Shown here in pieces: positions 24,109 to 35,852 of a stretch of 64,000 nt of DNA. Within the stretch, counting starts at the first letter, position 1. The number at the start of each line of letters is the position of its first letter. Both the position numbers and the translations under genes were made by a program. This stretch comes from Alcaligenaceae bacterium CGII-47 (GTDB taxonomy: Bacteria; Pseudomonadota; Gammaproteobacteria; Burkholderiales; Burkholderiaceae_B): assembly GCA_019166125.1 (NCBI GenBank), contig JAHTBO010000003.1:128985-192984 (forward strand), read 5' to 3'. Below the pieces are notes generated by a model. It saw only the letters and a list, made by a program, of their open reading frames with translations. It did not search any database and had not been told where the DNA came from.

Positions 24109-24743
24109 GTCTCCGATTTCCTCGCGGCCTATATGGTATTACGCCAGACTGGGCTGATACCGATAAACTGTTGGCCGCCATCGAAGCCGCACACGAAGGT
24201 GGTATGGTGGCCTTGCAATGGCGGCGCAAACAGGGTGAACGCGCAGACCATCTCGCGCAGCTCGATCGTGTCCACACACTCAGCCAACGCCTCGGATTAC
24301 TGCTCATCATCAATGATGACTGGCGGCTCGCGGCAGATATCAATGCCGATGGCGTGCATATGGGTCGCACAGACGGCTCTATCGTTCAGGCGAGGCTCGC
24401 GCTCGGTTCAGATAAAATAATAGGATGCTCGTGCTACAACGACCTGGAGCTCGCCGCCCGGATGCTGCGTGATGACGTCGATTACATCGCCTTTGGTGCG
24501 CTCTACCCCTCTCGGGTCAAGCCCGACGCCACACGCACCACGCTGGATCAGATCCGCCTGGGGCACGCCCTGACACTCAACCATCATCCACGTGCTGCCG
24601 TGGTCGTGATCGGTGGCCTCACTCCGGATAATGCCGCCCCGGCAATCGATGCGGGCGCCGACAGCATCGCTGTCATCAGCGCGCTATTCGAAGCCACCGA
24701 TATTCGTCACGCGGCCCGCCGCTGCGCGCTACTGTTTACTTAA
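24105..24743 (+). CDS. thiE: Thiamine-phosphate synthase
   Basis: ThiE joins hydroxymethylpyrimidine pyrophosphate with thiazole phosphate to give thiamine phosphate. The 212-residue TIM-barrel protein has the expected blocks: YGITPD at the N-terminus, ALQWRRKQ, LLIINDDWRLAADINADGVHMG, GCSCYNDLELA, the phosphate loop YIAFGALYPSRVKPDATR, and VVIGGLTPDNAAPAIDAGADSI; long blocks are given here by name only as landmarks. Gly/Ser residues of the C-terminal phosphate-binding loops are intact. It overlaps the thiD-like gene by four bases (ATGA), so the two are translationally coupled, and hemL follows after 15 bp. No TPP riboswitch is seen upstream of the pair. Confidence 0.93.
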   Translation: MSLRFPRGLYGITPDWADTDKLLAAIEAAHEGGMVALQWRRKQGERADHLAQLDRVHTLSQRLGLLLIINDDWRLAADINADGVHMGRTDGSIVQARLALGSDKIIGCSCYNDLELAARMLRDDVDYIAFGALYPSRVKPDATRTTLDQIRLGHALTLNHHPRAAVVVIGGLTPDNAAPAIDAGADSIAVISALFEATDIRHAARRCALLFT

Positions 24744-24758
24744 ATTGAGGCCTCTATC

Positions 24759-26036
24759 ATGTCACGCAATTCGGAACTATTTGATCGGGCCTGCCGCGCC
24801 ATCCCTGGCGGCGTCAACTCACCCGTACGCGCCTTTCGCTCGGTGGGCGGTACGCCGCGTTTCATCGAACGGGCACAAGGCCCGTATATGTGGGACGCTG
24901 AAGGGACACGTTATATTGACTACATCGGCTCATGGGGGCCGGCGATCCTGGGCCATGCTGATCCCGAAGTCGTGCGCGCCGTTCAGGATGCCGCCGTGGA
25001 CGGCTTGTCATTCGGCGCCCCCACCGAGGCCGAGATCGAGATTGCCGAGGCCATCATCGCGCGCATCCCTTCAATCGAACAAGTCCGTCTGGTCAGCTCC
25101 GGCACCGAGGCCACTATGTCGGCAATACGACTGGCCCGCGGCTACACTGGTCGGACCAAGATCATAAAGTTTGAGGGCTGCTATCACGGTCACGCAGACA
25201 GTCTGCTCGTAAAAGCCGGCTCAGGCATGCTGACCTTTGGCAACCCAACCTCGGCGGGTGTGCCCGCCGAGTTCGTTCAACACACCATTGTCGTGGACTA
25301 CAACCGTTTGGACGCCGTCGAGGCGGCCTTCCGTGAGTTTCCCAAGGACATCGCCTGCATCATTGTCGAGCCGATCGCAGGCAATATGAATATGGTGCGC
25401 CCTGCCCCAGGCTTTCTTGAGGGGCTGCGCAGCCTCTGCACGCAAAACGGCGCGGTATTGATTTTTGATGAGGTCATGACCGGACTGCGTGTCGGCCCCC
25501 AAGGCATGCAAGGGTTGTGCGGCGTCATTCCCGATATCACGACACTGGCCAAAATCATCGGCGGCGGCATGCCGGTCGGCGCTTTTGGCGGCCGTACCGA
25601 TATCATGCAAGAGATCGCACCCATCGGCCCGGTGTACCAGGCGGGAACGCTCTCGGGCAATCCGGTCGCCGTCGCTGCCGGTCGCGTGACCTTGCGCCGC
25701 TTGGCTGAGCCGGGTTTCTACGAGGCCCTCGGGCGCCATACCGGAGCGCTGATAACAGGATTGGTCGAGCGCGCACGCGCCCATGGCATCGCGCTGTCAG
25801 GCGACCATGAGGGGGGTATGTTTGGCCTTTACTTTCGCGACACGGTCCCCACCTCGCTGGCAGAGGTCAGCGCATGCGACACGGACCTGTTCGCAAGATT
25901 CTTCCATGGCATGTTGAATGCGGGTGTACATTTTGCGCCATCAGCATTCGAGGCGGGCTTTGTCTCGGCAACACATGACGATGCCGTGATCCAGGCGACC
26001 CTAGACGCCGCCGAACATGTCTTTTCCGAACTTTAG
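24759..26036 (+). CDS. hemL: Glutamate-1-semialdehyde 2,1-aminomutase
   Basis: HemL turns glutamate-1-semialdehyde into 5-aminolevulinate in the C5 pathway to heme. The 425-residue PLP enzyme has the class-III aminotransferase layout: [11 protein letters not shown] at the N-terminus, [37 protein letters not shown] and FDEVMTGLR. The PLP lysine is K265 in [17 protein letters not shown]. The start at 24759 gives the standard N-terminus ([11 protein letters not shown]). It probably shares a transcript with the thiamine genes, 15 bp upstream. The use of HemL fits a betaproteobacterium, as opposed to the HemA-type synthase of alphaproteobacteria. Confidence 0.97.
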   Translation: MSRNSELFDRACRAIPGGVNSPVRAFRSVGGTPRFIERAQGPYMWDAEGTRYIDYIGSWGPAILGHADPEVVRAVQDAAVDGLSFGAPTEAEIEIAEAIIARIPSIEQVRLVSSGTEATMSAIRLARGYTGRTKIIKFEGCYHGHADSLLVKAGSGMLTFGNPTSAGVPAEFVQHTIVVDYNRLDAVEAAFREFPKDIACIIVEPIAGNMNMVRPAPGFLEGLRSLCTQNGAVLIFDEVMTGLRVGPQGMQGLCGVIPDITTLAKIIGGGMPVGAFGGRTDIMQEIAPIGPVYQAGTLSGNPVAVAAGRVTLRRLAEPGFYEALGRHTGALITGLVERARAHGIALSGDHEGGMFGLYFRDTVPTSLAEVSACDTDLFARFFHGMLNAGVHFAPSAFEAGFVSATHDDAVIQATLDAAEHVFSEL

Positions 26037-26069
26037 TGTGATATTAAACAATACTAACCTCAAATTTAT

Positions 26070-26098
26070 TGACCCAGAGCAAAGACAGCGCTGGGTCA
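26070..26098. repeat. 8-bp inverted repeat after hemL
   Basis: TGACCCAG (26070-26077) and CTGGGTCA (26091-26098) are exact reverse complements 13 nt apart. It lies 34 bp after hemL and 71 bp before the MarR gene. It may be a hemL transcript hairpin or a MarR-type operator; no T-run follows. Confidence 0.45.
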
Positions 26099-26168
26099 CC
26101 TGACTACACTTCATGATAGTTCCTACGCCTGTTCTAATAAGCCGGTGACGCCGGCCCGGAGGCTCGTC

Positions 26169-26699
26169 ATGACCGATTTCACTACCTACACCGCTGTACA
26201 GCACCAAGGCGCACTGCCCGCCATACCCGACCTAGAGACCCGCGCCACGGGCGACGAGGATCAGGACACCCGTTTGTGGCTGCGCATGCTGAGTTGCTGC
26301 AATCTAATCGAAAACGAGGTACGCAGTCGTCTGCGCACCGAGTTCCAGACCACGCTCCCACGCTTTGACCTCATGTCGCAGCTCACCCAGGCCCCCAAGG
26401 GCATGAAAATGAGCGAGCTCTCGCGCCTCATGATGGTGACCAATGGCAATGTCACCGGCATCACCGATCAGCTAGAGCGCGAGGGCTTGGTCGAGCGCCT
26501 AAAGGACGCCCGCGACCGTCGCAGCTCTCTGATCCGCCTCACTGCCAAGGGCAAGCGCACCTACCGTAAGCTACAGCAGGCACACGAGTCCTGGATTCAA
26601 TCCCTGCTCGGCGGTACGGCCCCCACCACACGAGAAACGCTATTCGATCTGCTCGGTGAGCTCAAACACGCCACCTATGCACGCCTACCTGCCTGCTAA
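26169..26699 (+). CDS. MarR-family transcriptional regulator
   Basis: The 176-residue protein has a winged helix-turn-helix of MarR type in the middle: DLMSQLTQAPKGMKMSEL then SRLMMVTNGNVTGITDQLE for the recognition region (about 65-105), the wing KDARDRRSSLIRLTAKG (about 112-128), and dimerisation helices at both ends. The N-terminal 30 residues are extra. DRR and the wing pattern are intact, so it should bind DNA as a dimer. The start at 26169 is supported by GGAGG with a 6-nt spacing. No obvious target gene is adjacent: hemL upstream and argJ downstream are housekeeping genes on the same strand. Ligand unknown. Confidence 0.88.
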   Translation: MTDFTTYTAVQHQGALPAIPDLETRATGDEDQDTRLWLRMLSCCNLIENEVRSRLRTEFQTTLPRFDLMSQLTQAPKGMKMSELSRLMMVTNGNVTGITDQLEREGLVERLKDARDRRSSLIRLTAKGKRTYRKLQQAHESWIQSLLGGTAPTTRETLFDLLGELKHATYARLPAC

Positions 26700-26783
26700 T
26701 CTCAACGCATAACAGCACATTCACTGGCCCACCACGACGCCCCCATCCGCTAGAATGGGGGTTTGTCTATTCACGCGCATATC

Positions 26784-28010
26784 ATGGCCATCAACTTACA
26801 CATCCCGGCACGTCACGCCATCCACCCTGTATCGGGTATCGAGATCGGCACCGCCGAGGCAGGGATACGCAAGGCGAACCGACGCGATCTGACCTTGATC
26901 AAGCTCACTGAGGGCACGGCCGTCGCGGGCGTCTTTACGCGCAACCGTTTTCGCGCCGCCCCAGTCCAAGTCTGTGAGTCCCATCTGGCGGGCACCCAGG
27001 GCATTCGCGCCCTCATCATCAATACCGGGAATGCTAATGCCGGCACAGGTGAACCCGGCATGCTGGCCGCCCAGACCACCTGCAAGGCCTTGGCAGCGCA
27101 ACTATCCATTCAGCCAAACCAAGTCCTACCCTTCTCCACCGGGGTCATCCTGGAACCCCTGCCTGTTGCGCGCATCGTAGCCGCCTTGCCTGCTGTCATT
27201 GCCGATGCCCAGACGGACCACTGGTTCGAAGCGGCACACAGCATCATGACCACCGACACCCAACCCAAGATCCACTCCAGGCAAATCGAGCTGGGCGGCA
27301 CGTTGGTCACGCTCACGGGTGTCAGCAAGGGGGCAGGCATGATACGCCCCAACATGGCGACTATGTTGGGCTTTCTCGCCACCGACGCGGGACTCGCACC
27401 TGCCTTACTAGAGACCGCCATCCGCCAGATTGCGGACCAGTCTTTCAATCGCATCACCGTGGACGGCGACACCTCGACCAACGACTCATTCATCATCATG
27501 GCCTCCGGGCGCAGTGGTGTACACATCGAGTCTGCTGATGATCCGCGCTACCCAATGCTGTTTGAGGCCCTGACCGATGCAGCCCGCGATCTCGCCCAAA
27601 AGATCGTACGCGACGCAGAGGGCGCGACCAAATTCATGACCATACAGATCGAAGAGGCAGTCAACTCCGAGGAGGCCTTGAAGGTCGCCTACTCAATTGC
27701 CCATTCGCCGCTAGTCAAGACCGCTTTCTATGCCTCCGACCCCAACCTGGGTCGTATCCTGTGCGCGATTGGTTATGCCGGCATCGACGACCTGGACGTC
27801 TCGCGTCTGCAGTTATGGTTAGGTGATGTGCGCGTGGCTGTAAATGGCGGGCGTGATCCCGATTACCTGGAGGCAGACGGCCAACGTATCATGGCCGAAC
27901 CCGAGATCCTGATCCGCGTGGCGCTGGCACGAGGCACGACGAGCGAAACAGTCTATACCTGCGACTTTTCTCATGAATACGTCAGCATCAATGCGGACTA
28001 TCGGTCTTAG
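26784..28010 (+). CDS. argJ: Bifunctional glutamate N-acetyltransferase/ornithine acetyltransferase
   Basis: ArgJ recycles the acetyl group from N-acetylornithine to glutamate and can also use acetyl-CoA, in the cyclic arginine pathway. The 408-residue precursor is self-cleaved before the nucleophile Thr193 in PNMATMLGF, giving alpha and beta chains. Other landmarks are [13 protein letters not shown], the KGAGMIRP block before the cut and the [11 protein letters not shown] block after it, all intact. The start at 26784 (MAINLHIP) matches the family; a start at 26763 is also open. No ribosome site is clear, and a TAGAAT box at 26751-26756 lies very close upstream, so translation from a short leader is possible. 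Confidence 0.95.
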   Translation: MAINLHIPARHAIHPVSGIEIGTAEAGIRKANRRDLTLIKLTEGTAVAGVFTRNRFRAAPVQVCESHLAGTQGIRALIINTGNANAGTGEPGMLAAQTTCKALAAQLSIQPNQVLPFSTGVILEPLPVARIVAALPAVIADAQTDHWFEAAHSIMTTDTQPKIHSRQIELGGTLVTLTGVSKGAGMIRPNMATMLGFLATDAGLAPALLETAIRQIADQSFNRITVDGDTSTNDSFIIMASGRSGVHIESADDPRYPMLFEALTDAARDLAQKIVRDAEGATKFMTIQIEEAVNSEEALKVAYSIAHSPLVKTAFYASDPNLGRILCAIGYAGIDDLDVSRLQLWLGDVRVAVNGGRDPDYLEADGQRIMAEPEILIRVALARGTTSETVYTCDFSHEYVSINADYRS

Positions 28011-28047
28011 GCTAAGGCCTCGGGGTGAGGTCTAAATATCCCCTACA

Positions 28048-28076
28048 TTGACCGTCTGCCGCCCAGCTGATAAAAT
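28048..28076 (+). promoter_or_regulatory. Sigma-70 promoter of rplU-rpmA
   Basis: TTGACC (28048-28053) and TAAAAT (28071-28076) are separated by exactly 17 nt. Transcription should begin near 28083, giving a leader of about 47 nt that opens with the stem-loop at 28084-28103. Confidence 0.75.
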
Positions 28077-28083
28077 GTCGGGC

Positions 28084-28103
28084 TTAGCCTTGTATTAGGC
28101 TAA
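28084..28103 (+). promoter_or_regulatory. 5'-terminal stem-loop of the rplU leader
   Basis: TTAGCCT (28084-28090) and AGGCTAA (28097-28103) form a perfect 7-bp stem with a 6-nt loop, placed at the predicted mRNA 5' end. It may protect the transcript or be a binding site for ribosomal-protein autoregulation; this is inference. Confidence 0.55.
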
Positions 28104-28129
28104 TGATCCCTTTATTTTAGGAATTCCCC

Positions 28130-28441
28130 ATGTACGCGGTCATAAAAACCGGCGGCAAGCAATATCGTGTTTGCGCTGGTCAAAAACTCAAGATAGAACA
28201 GATACCGGCTGACATTGGACAAGAAATCTCGCTCGATCAGGTTCTGTCTGTCGGCGAAGGCGACCAACTCCAAGTTGGCACGCCTTTGGTCGCAGGCGCA
28301 CTGGTCAAGGCAACCGTTCTTGCACAAGGCCGCCACGACAAAGTCAAAATTTTCAAGATGCGCCGTCGCAAGCATTACCAAAAGCACCAGGGCCATCGTC
28401 AAAATTACACTGAAATCCTCATCGAAGCCGTTACGGCCTGA
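28130..28441 (+). CDS. rplU: 50S ribosomal protein L21
   Basis: The 103-residue protein starts with [14 protein letters not shown], the L21 signature. The basic C-terminal [16 protein letters not shown] segment that binds 23S rRNA domain V/VI is intact, followed by YTEILIEAV. One change in the N-terminal block is [11 protein letters not shown], with a Cys where Ala or Ser is usual. It is the first gene of rplU-rpmA, preceded by a near-consensus promoter and followed after 32 bp by rpmA. Confidence 0.98.
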   Translation: MYAVIKTGGKQYRVCAGQKLKIEQIPADIGQEISLDQVLSVGEGDQLQVGTPLVAGALVKATVLAQGRHDKVKIFKMRRRKHYQKHQGHRQNYTEILIEAVTA

Positions 28442-28473
28442 TCACGGGAAACCTCAGTACACAGGAGCTCATC

Positions 28474-28734
28474 ATGGCACACAAAAAGGGCGGCGGCTCA
28501 ACGCGTAACGGCCGCGATTCGGAATCGAAGCGACTAGGCGTCAAGATCTATGGCGGTCAATTGATTTCAGCAGGCGCAATCATTGTGCGCCAGCGCGGCA
28601 CACAATTCCATCCAGGCGTGAACGTCGGCATCGGCAAGGACCACACCTTGTTCTCGCTGGTAGACGGCACCGTTCAATTCGCCATCAAGGGCGCGCTGAA
28701 CAAGCGTACTGTTTCGGTTACTGCCAGCAGCTAA
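28474..28734 (+). CDS. rpmA: 50S ribosomal protein L27
   Basis: The 86-residue protein has the L27 start [20 protein letters not shown], whose flexible tail reaches the peptidyl-transferase centre, and the conserved [18 protein letters not shown] and GKDHTLFSL blocks. The N-terminus is the ordinary proteobacterial form, without the cleaved extension of Firmicutes. A GGAGC-like ribosome site precedes the ATG. A Rho-independent terminator follows 20 bp after the stop codon, so obgE is probably expressed separately, at least in part. Confidence 0.98.
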   Translation: MAHKKGGGSTRNGRDSESKRLGVKIYGGQLISAGAIIVRQRGTQFHPGVNVGIGKDHTLFSLVDGTVQFAIKGALNKRTVSVTASS

Positions 28735-28755
28735 ATCCTGCCAGCAGACCTCAAA

Positions 28756-28783
28756 AGCCCTGCCCTCGCGGCGGGGCTTTTTT
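28756..28783 (+). terminator. Rho-independent terminator of rplU-rpmA
   Basis: AGCCC-TGCC (28756-28764) pairs with GGC-GGGGCT (28770-28778) around a short loop, with one mismatch, and is followed directly by six T (28778-28783). It lies between rpmA and obgE. Confidence 0.85.
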
Positions 28784-28795
28784 GCTTTAGAATAG

Positions 28796-31108
<2,313 letters not shown>

Positions 31109-31128
<20 letters not shown>

Positions 31129-31597
31129 ACAAGGTCTCTTTGACCTCTTCCATGACCACGCAGCTCTTGGTCTGAGTCACGCCGGGCAGGCGCAGCAGAA
31201 TATTGCCTAATAAGCTGCGGTACTGGCTGATCTCTTTGATACGCGCCTTAACCAGATAGTCAAAATCCCCCGATACCAGGTGGCACTCTTGGACCTGCGC
31301 AATACACAGCACCTCGCGACGAAACGCCTCGAAAGTATGCTCGGACTTGCTCGACATCGTGATCTCTACAAAAACCAATAGCCCGGCGTCCAAAGCTGAC
31401 GGCGAAACCCGAGCATGGTAGCCTGTAATCACCCCATCACGTTCCAACCGGCGCACACGCTCGATACAGGGCGTGACCGTCAGGCCCACCGTATCGGCCA
31501 ACTCTGTCATCGACAGTCGGCCATTATGCTGCAGCAAGTCCAGAATGTGCCGGTCGAGCTTATCTAATGTATAGACTGAATCACGCTGTATGCGCAT
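31109..31597 (-). CDS. Lrp/AsnC-family regulator, likely controls dadA
   Basis: The 162-residue protein has a helix-turn-helix ([21 protein letters not shown] region then [19 protein letters not shown], about 12-52) and a C-terminal ligand-binding RAM domain (about 70-155, with [15 protein letters not shown]). It looks like a full Lrp-type global or local regulator. It is divergent from dadA across a 193-bp AT-rich gap, a common arrangement for a regulator of D-alanine/L-alanine catabolism. Its 3' end overlaps proB by 20 bp on the opposite strand. Confidence 0.92.
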
Positions 31598-31790
31598 TGA
31601 AAAAACCCTCTGGACATCGCACTAATCGGGTCTGTTGAGCGGAAAAAACCTAACACCAGCAATTTGTTCTATAAATATCATATGAAGTGATAGATACAGG
31701 TGATTTTTTATGAAAAACCCAACTCTACATGAAAAATAACCAGATGATCTCGCCTAACATCATAAAAAGTAAGCTGCTGAGGAATCATAC
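31598..31790. promoter_or_regulatory. AT-rich divergent control region between the Lrp gene and dadA
   Basis: This 193-bp gap is clearly more AT-rich than its surroundings, with several A- and T-tracts and a TATCA-(7)-TGATA dyad near 31677-31693. Lrp-type proteins bind such bent, AT-rich DNA at multiple sites. A good -35/-10 pair is not evident, which fits dependence on a regulator. GAGGAA lies before the dadA ATG. Confidence 0.5.
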
Positions 31791-33044
31791 ATGAAGATTT
31801 TGATTTTAGGATCCGGCGTGGTCGGCGTCACGAGCGCTTATTACCTCGCCCAGCAGGGCCACGAAGTTACCATCCTCGATCGGGAGTCTGCCTCAGCGTT
31901 AGAGACTAGTTTCGCCAACGCTGGGCAGATCTCGTTTGGCTATTCTTCCCCTTGGGCCGCTCCAGGTATTCCGCTGAAGGCGATCAAATGGATGTTTGCC
32001 CAGCACCCTCCGCTCACCATCCGCCCAGACGGCTCCTTGTTTCAATTGCACTGGATGTTCCAGATGTGGCGCAACTGCACCGCCGCACGCTATGCAATCA
32101 ATAAAGAACGCATGTTGCGCCTATCGACCTACAGTCAGAGCTGCCTGCATGCGCTCAGGGACGCAACAGGAATCCAGTATGAAGGTCGCCAGCAAGGCAC
32201 TCTGCAGATATTTCGCACACAAGGTCAGATGGAGGACGCCCACAAGGACATCCTCGCCCTGAGCGAGGCGGGTATAGCGTACCAGTTACTGCAAGCCAAT
32301 GAGCTTGCCAGCGTCGAACCGGCGCTTGCACACGTCCAGCACAAGCTCGTTGGCGGGCTACGTACGCCCCAGGATGAAACAGGTGACTGTCAGCTGTTTA
32401 CGACCCATCTCGCAGAACTCGCCCGCGAGCTTGGGGTGAATTTTCTCTATGGCGAAGAAATCATTGCTGTGCACACGCAAGGCGGCCGAGTCAGTGGGGT
32501 GCAATGCACAAGCGGCCTATTCGAGGCGGATGCCTATGTGATGGCCTTGGGCGCCTACTCGACAACACTGCTGCGCCATATCGAACCACTACCCGTCTAC
32601 CCGATGAAAGGCTATTCGATTACGGTTCCCATTGCTGATCCTGATCGCGCACCGGTCTCTACCCTGCTGGATGAGACCTATAAAATTGCGCTAACCCGCT
32701 TTGATGATCGCATCCGAGTAGGCGGCATGGCCGAGGTGGTGGGCTACGACACACGCCTGGATCCGCGCCGCGAGCGAACGTTAGAGATGGTGTTGAATGA
32801 TTTGTTCCCGGGCAGCTATGCGCCGGGTGATGTCTCGTTCTGGACAGGATTGCGGCCGAAAACACCCGATAGTACACCTATCGTCGGCAAGACCTCGCTC
32901 CCCAATCTATACCTGAATACAGGCCACGGTACGCTCGGATGGACGATGGCCTGTGGCAGTGGTCAGTTAATCGCTGATTTGATCTCGGGCAAGCCCACTG
33001 CCATACGCAGCGACGATCTATCCGTCAGTCGCTACCGCCGCTAA
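31791..33044 (+). CDS. dadA: D-amino acid dehydrogenase, small (FAD) subunit
   Basis: DadA oxidises D-alanine and other D-amino acids to keto acids at the inner membrane, passing electrons to quinones. The 417-residue protein begins with the FAD Rossmann motif [19 protein letters not shown] and an acidic end of strand 2 (DRE). The DadA blocks [19 protein letters not shown], the [17 protein letters not shown] region and the C-terminal [17 protein letters not shown] are conserved. No catabolic alanine racemase (dadX) follows: the next gene is convergent and overlaps it by 20 bp. Control by the divergent Lrp-family gene is likely. Confidence 0.96.
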   Translation: MKILILGSGVVGVTSAYYLAQQGHEVTILDRESASALETSFANAGQISFGYSSPWAAPGIPLKAIKWMFAQHPPLTIRPDGSLFQLHWMFQMWRNCTAARYAINKERMLRLSTYSQSCLHALRDATGIQYEGRQQGTLQIFRTQGQMEDAHKDILALSEAGIAYQLLQANELASVEPALAHVQHKLVGGLRTPQDETGDCQLFTTHLAELARELGVNFLYGEEIIAVHTQGGRVSGVQCTSGLFEADAYVMALGAYSTTLLRHIEPLPVYPMKGYSITVPIADPDRAPVSTLLDETYKIALTRFDDRIRVGGMAEVVGYDTRLDPRRERTLEMVLNDLFPGSYAPGDVSFWTGLRPKTPDSTPIVGKTSLPNLYLNTGHGTLGWTMACGSGQLIADLISGKPTAIRSDDLSVSRYRR

Positions 33045-33804
33045 CGAGCTTTAGTGTATTGCCAGGTTGGGCATCTGACTCTGGTGCGTGGTTCTGTACG
33101 GCAAACATATACCCCAGCTTATGCATGACACGAATGGGGACCACAACGCCATGATGGCGGCATTTGGTGCGCAGACGGCTCACCAACACCGTCAATCTAG
33201 TGCGCGGCCCCGTACTGGATGCCGGATTGCGCGCACGATTGGTGGCCGTGATTAGTGTCTCGTGGGACACGGTAAGGCCTGGTGCCGCAAACAAAGCCAT
33301 TAGCAAGGCGCGTTCACTGGCAGTCAGGCTCACCCCTAAGCCTTGGGGATCCTCGAGTATCCACCCATGGCCAGCCAAGACCCAGCCACCACACCGCCTG
33401 GCAGGCGCACCAGGTCGATGACGCGACATCGCCATCCGGCGATTCCACAAGGACAACAACATGGCCACCATGAGTTGTGTCGACCCCTGGGCCGGATACA
33501 TCCAATCAATCCCCGCCTGGATCAGGCCCACCTGCTCATCCTCGGAATCCGTACACAACTGGGCGACCAGACCCAGCTCTGCCCGCACCGTGCGCAAGTA
33601 ATGGCTTGCATGGCGATTCTGCGTCGCTGTTCCCATCAGTACAACCGTGACGCCTCGAATATCCGCAAGGTCTTGGATCTGGGCATAGAGGGTGTGCTGG
33701 TCGACAAAGCATCGGCAATCAAAGCCACTGAGATTCAGGTTGTGAATCTGGGTCGTATGGATGCGTTGAGGTGCCAACACCAAAACCAGAGGCTTGAGTA
33801 ACAT
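33025..33804 (-). CDS. PhoB/OmpR-like transcription factor with degenerate receiver
   Basis: The 259-residue protein has two parts. The N-terminal 120 residues follow the receiver fold: strand 1 LVLVLAP, strand 3 GVTVVLMG, and a [14 protein letters not shown] end resembling GLEAGADDYLxKP. However, it lacks the acidic pocket, the phospho-acceptor Asp and the KP lysine. The C-terminal part (about 144-236) is an OmpR-type winged helix with [17 protein letters not shown], the VSRLRTKC recognition helix and KLGYMF in the wing. It is thus an atypical, probably phosphorylation-independent response regulator. No kinase gene is near. The ATG at 33804 has AAGG 8 nt upstream; 33810 is an alternative. 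It is divergent from an XRE-type gene. Confidence 0.8.
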   Translation of the reverse strand: MLLKPLVLVLAPQRIHTTQIHNLNLSGFDCRCFVDQHTLYAQIQDLADIRGVTVVLMGTATQNRHASHYLRTVRAELGLVAQLCTDSEDEQVGLIQAGIDWMYPAQGSTQLMVAMLLSLWNRRMAMSRHRPGAPARRCGGWVLAGHGWILEDPQGLGVSLTASERALLMALFAAPGLTVSHETLITATNRARNPASSTGPRTRLTVLVSRLRTKCRHHGVVVPIRVMHKLGYMFAVQNHAPESDAQPGNTLKLVSGGSD

Positions 33805-33913
33805 ACGCATCACCTTACGACTTGACCATGGGCTGGTCAGCATACCGCTAATTATTACATTCGCGATCATTATCACCACCAACGAGATTGGAATCAATCG
33901 TTCAATCGCATAT

Positions 33914-34291
33914 GTGAATACTTTTGCCTTACGTCTCCTCCAAGCGCGTCGCGCACGCGGCATGTCGCAGGCCGCCCTGGCACGCACCAGCGGTGTATCG
34001 CAAAGCGCTATCGCCAGCTACGAGAGCGGCACGCGCAAGACAGCAAAGGGGATTTTTGATCTGGCACACGCCTTACAAGTCGACCCGACCTGGCTTAGCA
34101 TGGGTGCCGGTGGCATGGAGCCAGGTACGCCAGCCACAAATGTGATGGATATCCGTGAACCTCGGCAGGAAGCCTGGCCGTTTACAACTATTCTGGCACA
34201 GGACTACTGGTCTTTATCGGCTGCCGAGCGCGCAATTGTCGAGAGCACGGTGCGCGCCATGATATTGACAATGCGAAATCAGAAACCCTGA
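33914..34291 (+). CDS. XRE-family helix-turn-helix regulator
   Basis: The 125-residue protein has a Cro/CI-type helix-turn-helix in its first 62 residues: LRLLQARRARGMSQAALA, SGVSQSAIASYESGTRK for the recognition region, then GIFDLAHALQVDPTWLSMG. The C-terminal half (about 75-125) is unclassified, with a helix around SAAERAIVESTVRAMI. The GTG at 33914 is proposed because the domain starts there. The same frame stays open upstream to 33794, but that part reads as unrelated sequence crossing the divergent gene, and no clear ribosome site is found for either. It is divergent from the degenerate-receiver protein, so the two may regulate a shared region. Confidence 0.75.
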   Translation: MNTFALRLLQARRARGMSQAALARTSGVSQSAIASYESGTRKTAKGIFDLAHALQVDPTWLSMGAGGMEPGTPATNVMDIREPRQEAWPFTTILAQDYWSLSAAERAIVESTVRAMILTMRNQKP

Positions 34292-34308
34292 TACACATCA
34301 ATCGAGTA

Positions 34309-34326
34309 TGGGTGCCGCCGCACCCA
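34309..34326. terminator. Small hairpin between convergent genes
   Basis: TGGGTGC (34309-34315) and GCACCCA (34320-34326) form a perfect 7-bp stem with a 4-nt loop between the convergent XRE gene and OmpA-type lipoprotein gene. No T-run follows on either strand, so it is at best a weak bidirectional terminator. Confidence 0.45.
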
Positions 34327-34330
34327 CGCC

Positions 34331-34987
34331 TTACTGCTGAACCGCGTACAGATAGAGCTCGATTCTACGGTTCTGTGCCCGGCCTTCGGCGGTGCTATTG
34401 TCAGCCACTGGATTTGAGGCGCCTCGTCCTTCAATGCTCAGGCGACTCGCGGCGACACCACTACCAGACAGATATTGCGTCACAGCGCGTGCGCGATTCT
34501 CGGACAAGGGCTGATTAATACGATCCGAACCGGTGCTATCGGTGTGACCAATTGACTTGGCACGTAACTCGGGATGTTGCACCAAAGCGCGCGCCACGCT
34601 ATCGAGGACAGGCAGCAGTTCGGGCTTAAGGACCGCCTTGCCGGTATCAAAGGACACATTAGCAGGGATATTGACCTTAAGTGAGCCATCAGGCATCTCG
34701 ATGACTGCTACGCCCAAGTCCCTCGCGCCGGATTTTTCGACATCGCCCTTGATTGTCTTCCAGTTATAGCCCACCACACCACCTAGCACGCTACCGATCC
34801 CCGCACCGATTAATGCGCTCTTGCTGCTATCGCCGATAATTGCACCTAAACCTGCGCCAATCGCAGCACCGGCCCCGGCCCCCACGGCAGTATTCTGCCC
34901 CTGAGGATTCATATTGGCGCACGCCGTGAGCAGCACAAGTGTGCTGATACCGGTAACACGCAAGATCGTATTGGGAAGTGTCTTCAT
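34331..34987 (-). CDS. OmpA-family lipoprotein with glycine-zipper segment
   Basis: The 218-residue protein has a lipoprotein signal with LLTAC (acylated C23) and a glycine-zipper pair (about 36-77, AVGAGAGAAIGAGLGAIIG and SALIGAGIGSVLGGVVGY). The C-terminal OmpA peptidoglycan-binding domain covers about 100-215, with SFDTGKAVLKPELLPVL, the SIGHTDSTGSD loop and ending in AQNRRIELYL. It is a YiaD-like protein tethering the outer membrane to peptidoglycan. The ATG at 34987 has AGGAG with a 7-nt spacing. It lies 67 bp after aapP on the same strand but has no functional link to the transporter. Confidence 0.92.
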   Translation of the reverse strand: MKTLPNTILRVTGISTLVLLTACANMNPQGQNTAVGAGAGAAIGAGLGAIIGDSSKSALIGAGIGSVLGGVVGYNWKTIKGDVEKSGARDLGVAVIEMPDGSLKVNIPANVSFDTGKAVLKPELLPVLDSVARALVQHPELRAKSIGHTDSTGSDRINQPLSENRARAVTQYLSGSGVAASRLSIEGRGASNPVADNSTAEGRAQNRRIELYLYAVQQ

Positions 34988-35054
34988 TGTGGTTCTCCTG
35001 TTGTGAACCATGCTATCAAGGAACCCTGTAGCACACGTGACGACACATAACACT

Positions 35055-35795
35055 TTAATGCAAGATTTGACTGAGAAATAATTTAGTTCGTTCATTCTGA
35101 GGATTGTCAAAAAACGCATCCGGTGCATTCTGCTCGATAATCTCTCCGTGATCCATAAAGATCACCCGGTTAGCCACCTTACGTGCAAAGCCCATCTCGT
35201 GGGTCACACACAACATGGTCATCCCTGTCTCGACCGCCAGCTCTACCATGACGTCCAGGACTTCCTTAACCATTTCGGGGTCGAGCGCCGAAGTCGGCTC
35301 ATCAAACAGCATGATTTTGGGGTTCATGCACAGCGAACGCGCGATGGCCACACGCTGTTGCTGACCACCCGAAAGCTGTCCAGGGTATTTATCCACCTGC
35401 TCGGGAATTTGCACCCGTTCCAAGTACTTCATGGCAGTCGCTTCGGCCTCGGCCTTGGGTTGTTTGAGCACCCAGATGGGACCCAGCGTCAGATTCTCTA
35501 GAACCGTAAGGTGGGGGAATAAATTGAAATGCTGGAACACCATCCCGACATCACGGCGAATGATCTCGATCTGCTTGAGATCGTTGGTGAGTTCTGTGCC
35601 ATCAACGATAATCTGGCCCTCTTGGTGCTCCTCCAGACGGTTGATACAGCGGATCATGGTGGATTTTCCCGACCCCGACGGGCCGCAAATCACAATGCGT
35701 TCACTAGGTGCCACATCGAGATTCAGGTCGCGCAGCACATGGAATTGTCCATACCATTTGTTGACGCCTACCAGGCGGATAATGGGTTCAGGCAT
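35055..35795 (-). CDS. aapP: General L-amino-acid ABC transporter, ATPase
   Basis: The 246-residue ABC ATPase has Walker [10 protein letters not shown] (38-46), Q-loop [17 protein letters not shown], signature [13 protein letters not shown], Walker [15 protein letters not shown] and the H-loop in VTHEMGF, all typical of the polar amino-acid transporter group (GlnQ/AapP/BztD). It ends the aapJQMP cluster on the minus strand. It starts 57 bp after aapM stops. It powers the import of amino acids captured by AapJ. Confidence 0.94.
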   Translation of the reverse strand: MPEPIIRLVGVNKWYGQFHVLRDLNLDVAPSERIVICGPSGSGKSTMIRCINRLEEHQEGQIIVDGTELTNDLKQIEIIRRDVGMVFQHFNLFPHLTVLENLTLGPIWVLKQPKAEAEATAMKYLERVQIPEQVDKYPGQLSGGQQQRVAIARSLCMNPKIMLFDEPTSALDPEMVKEVLDVMVELAVETGMTMLCVTHEMGFARKVANRVIFMDHGEIIEQNAPDAFFDNPQNERTKLFLSQILH

Positions 35796-35852
35796 CCCTG
35801 ACCTCCGTAGGATGGCCGGATAGCTCCGACCAGAAATTAACGAGGCAACGCA

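Noticed and set aside
26751-26756. TAGAAT as the -10 box of argJ
   Set aside because: No -35 can be found at 16-18 nt, so it is not listed as a promoter although it may contribute to a weak one.
33794-33913. Forty-codon N-terminal extension of the XRE regulator
   Set aside because: It starts inside the divergent gene and codes a hydrophobic stretch (IPLIITFAIIITT) unlike cytosolic XRE regulators; it reads as a promoter region in frame.
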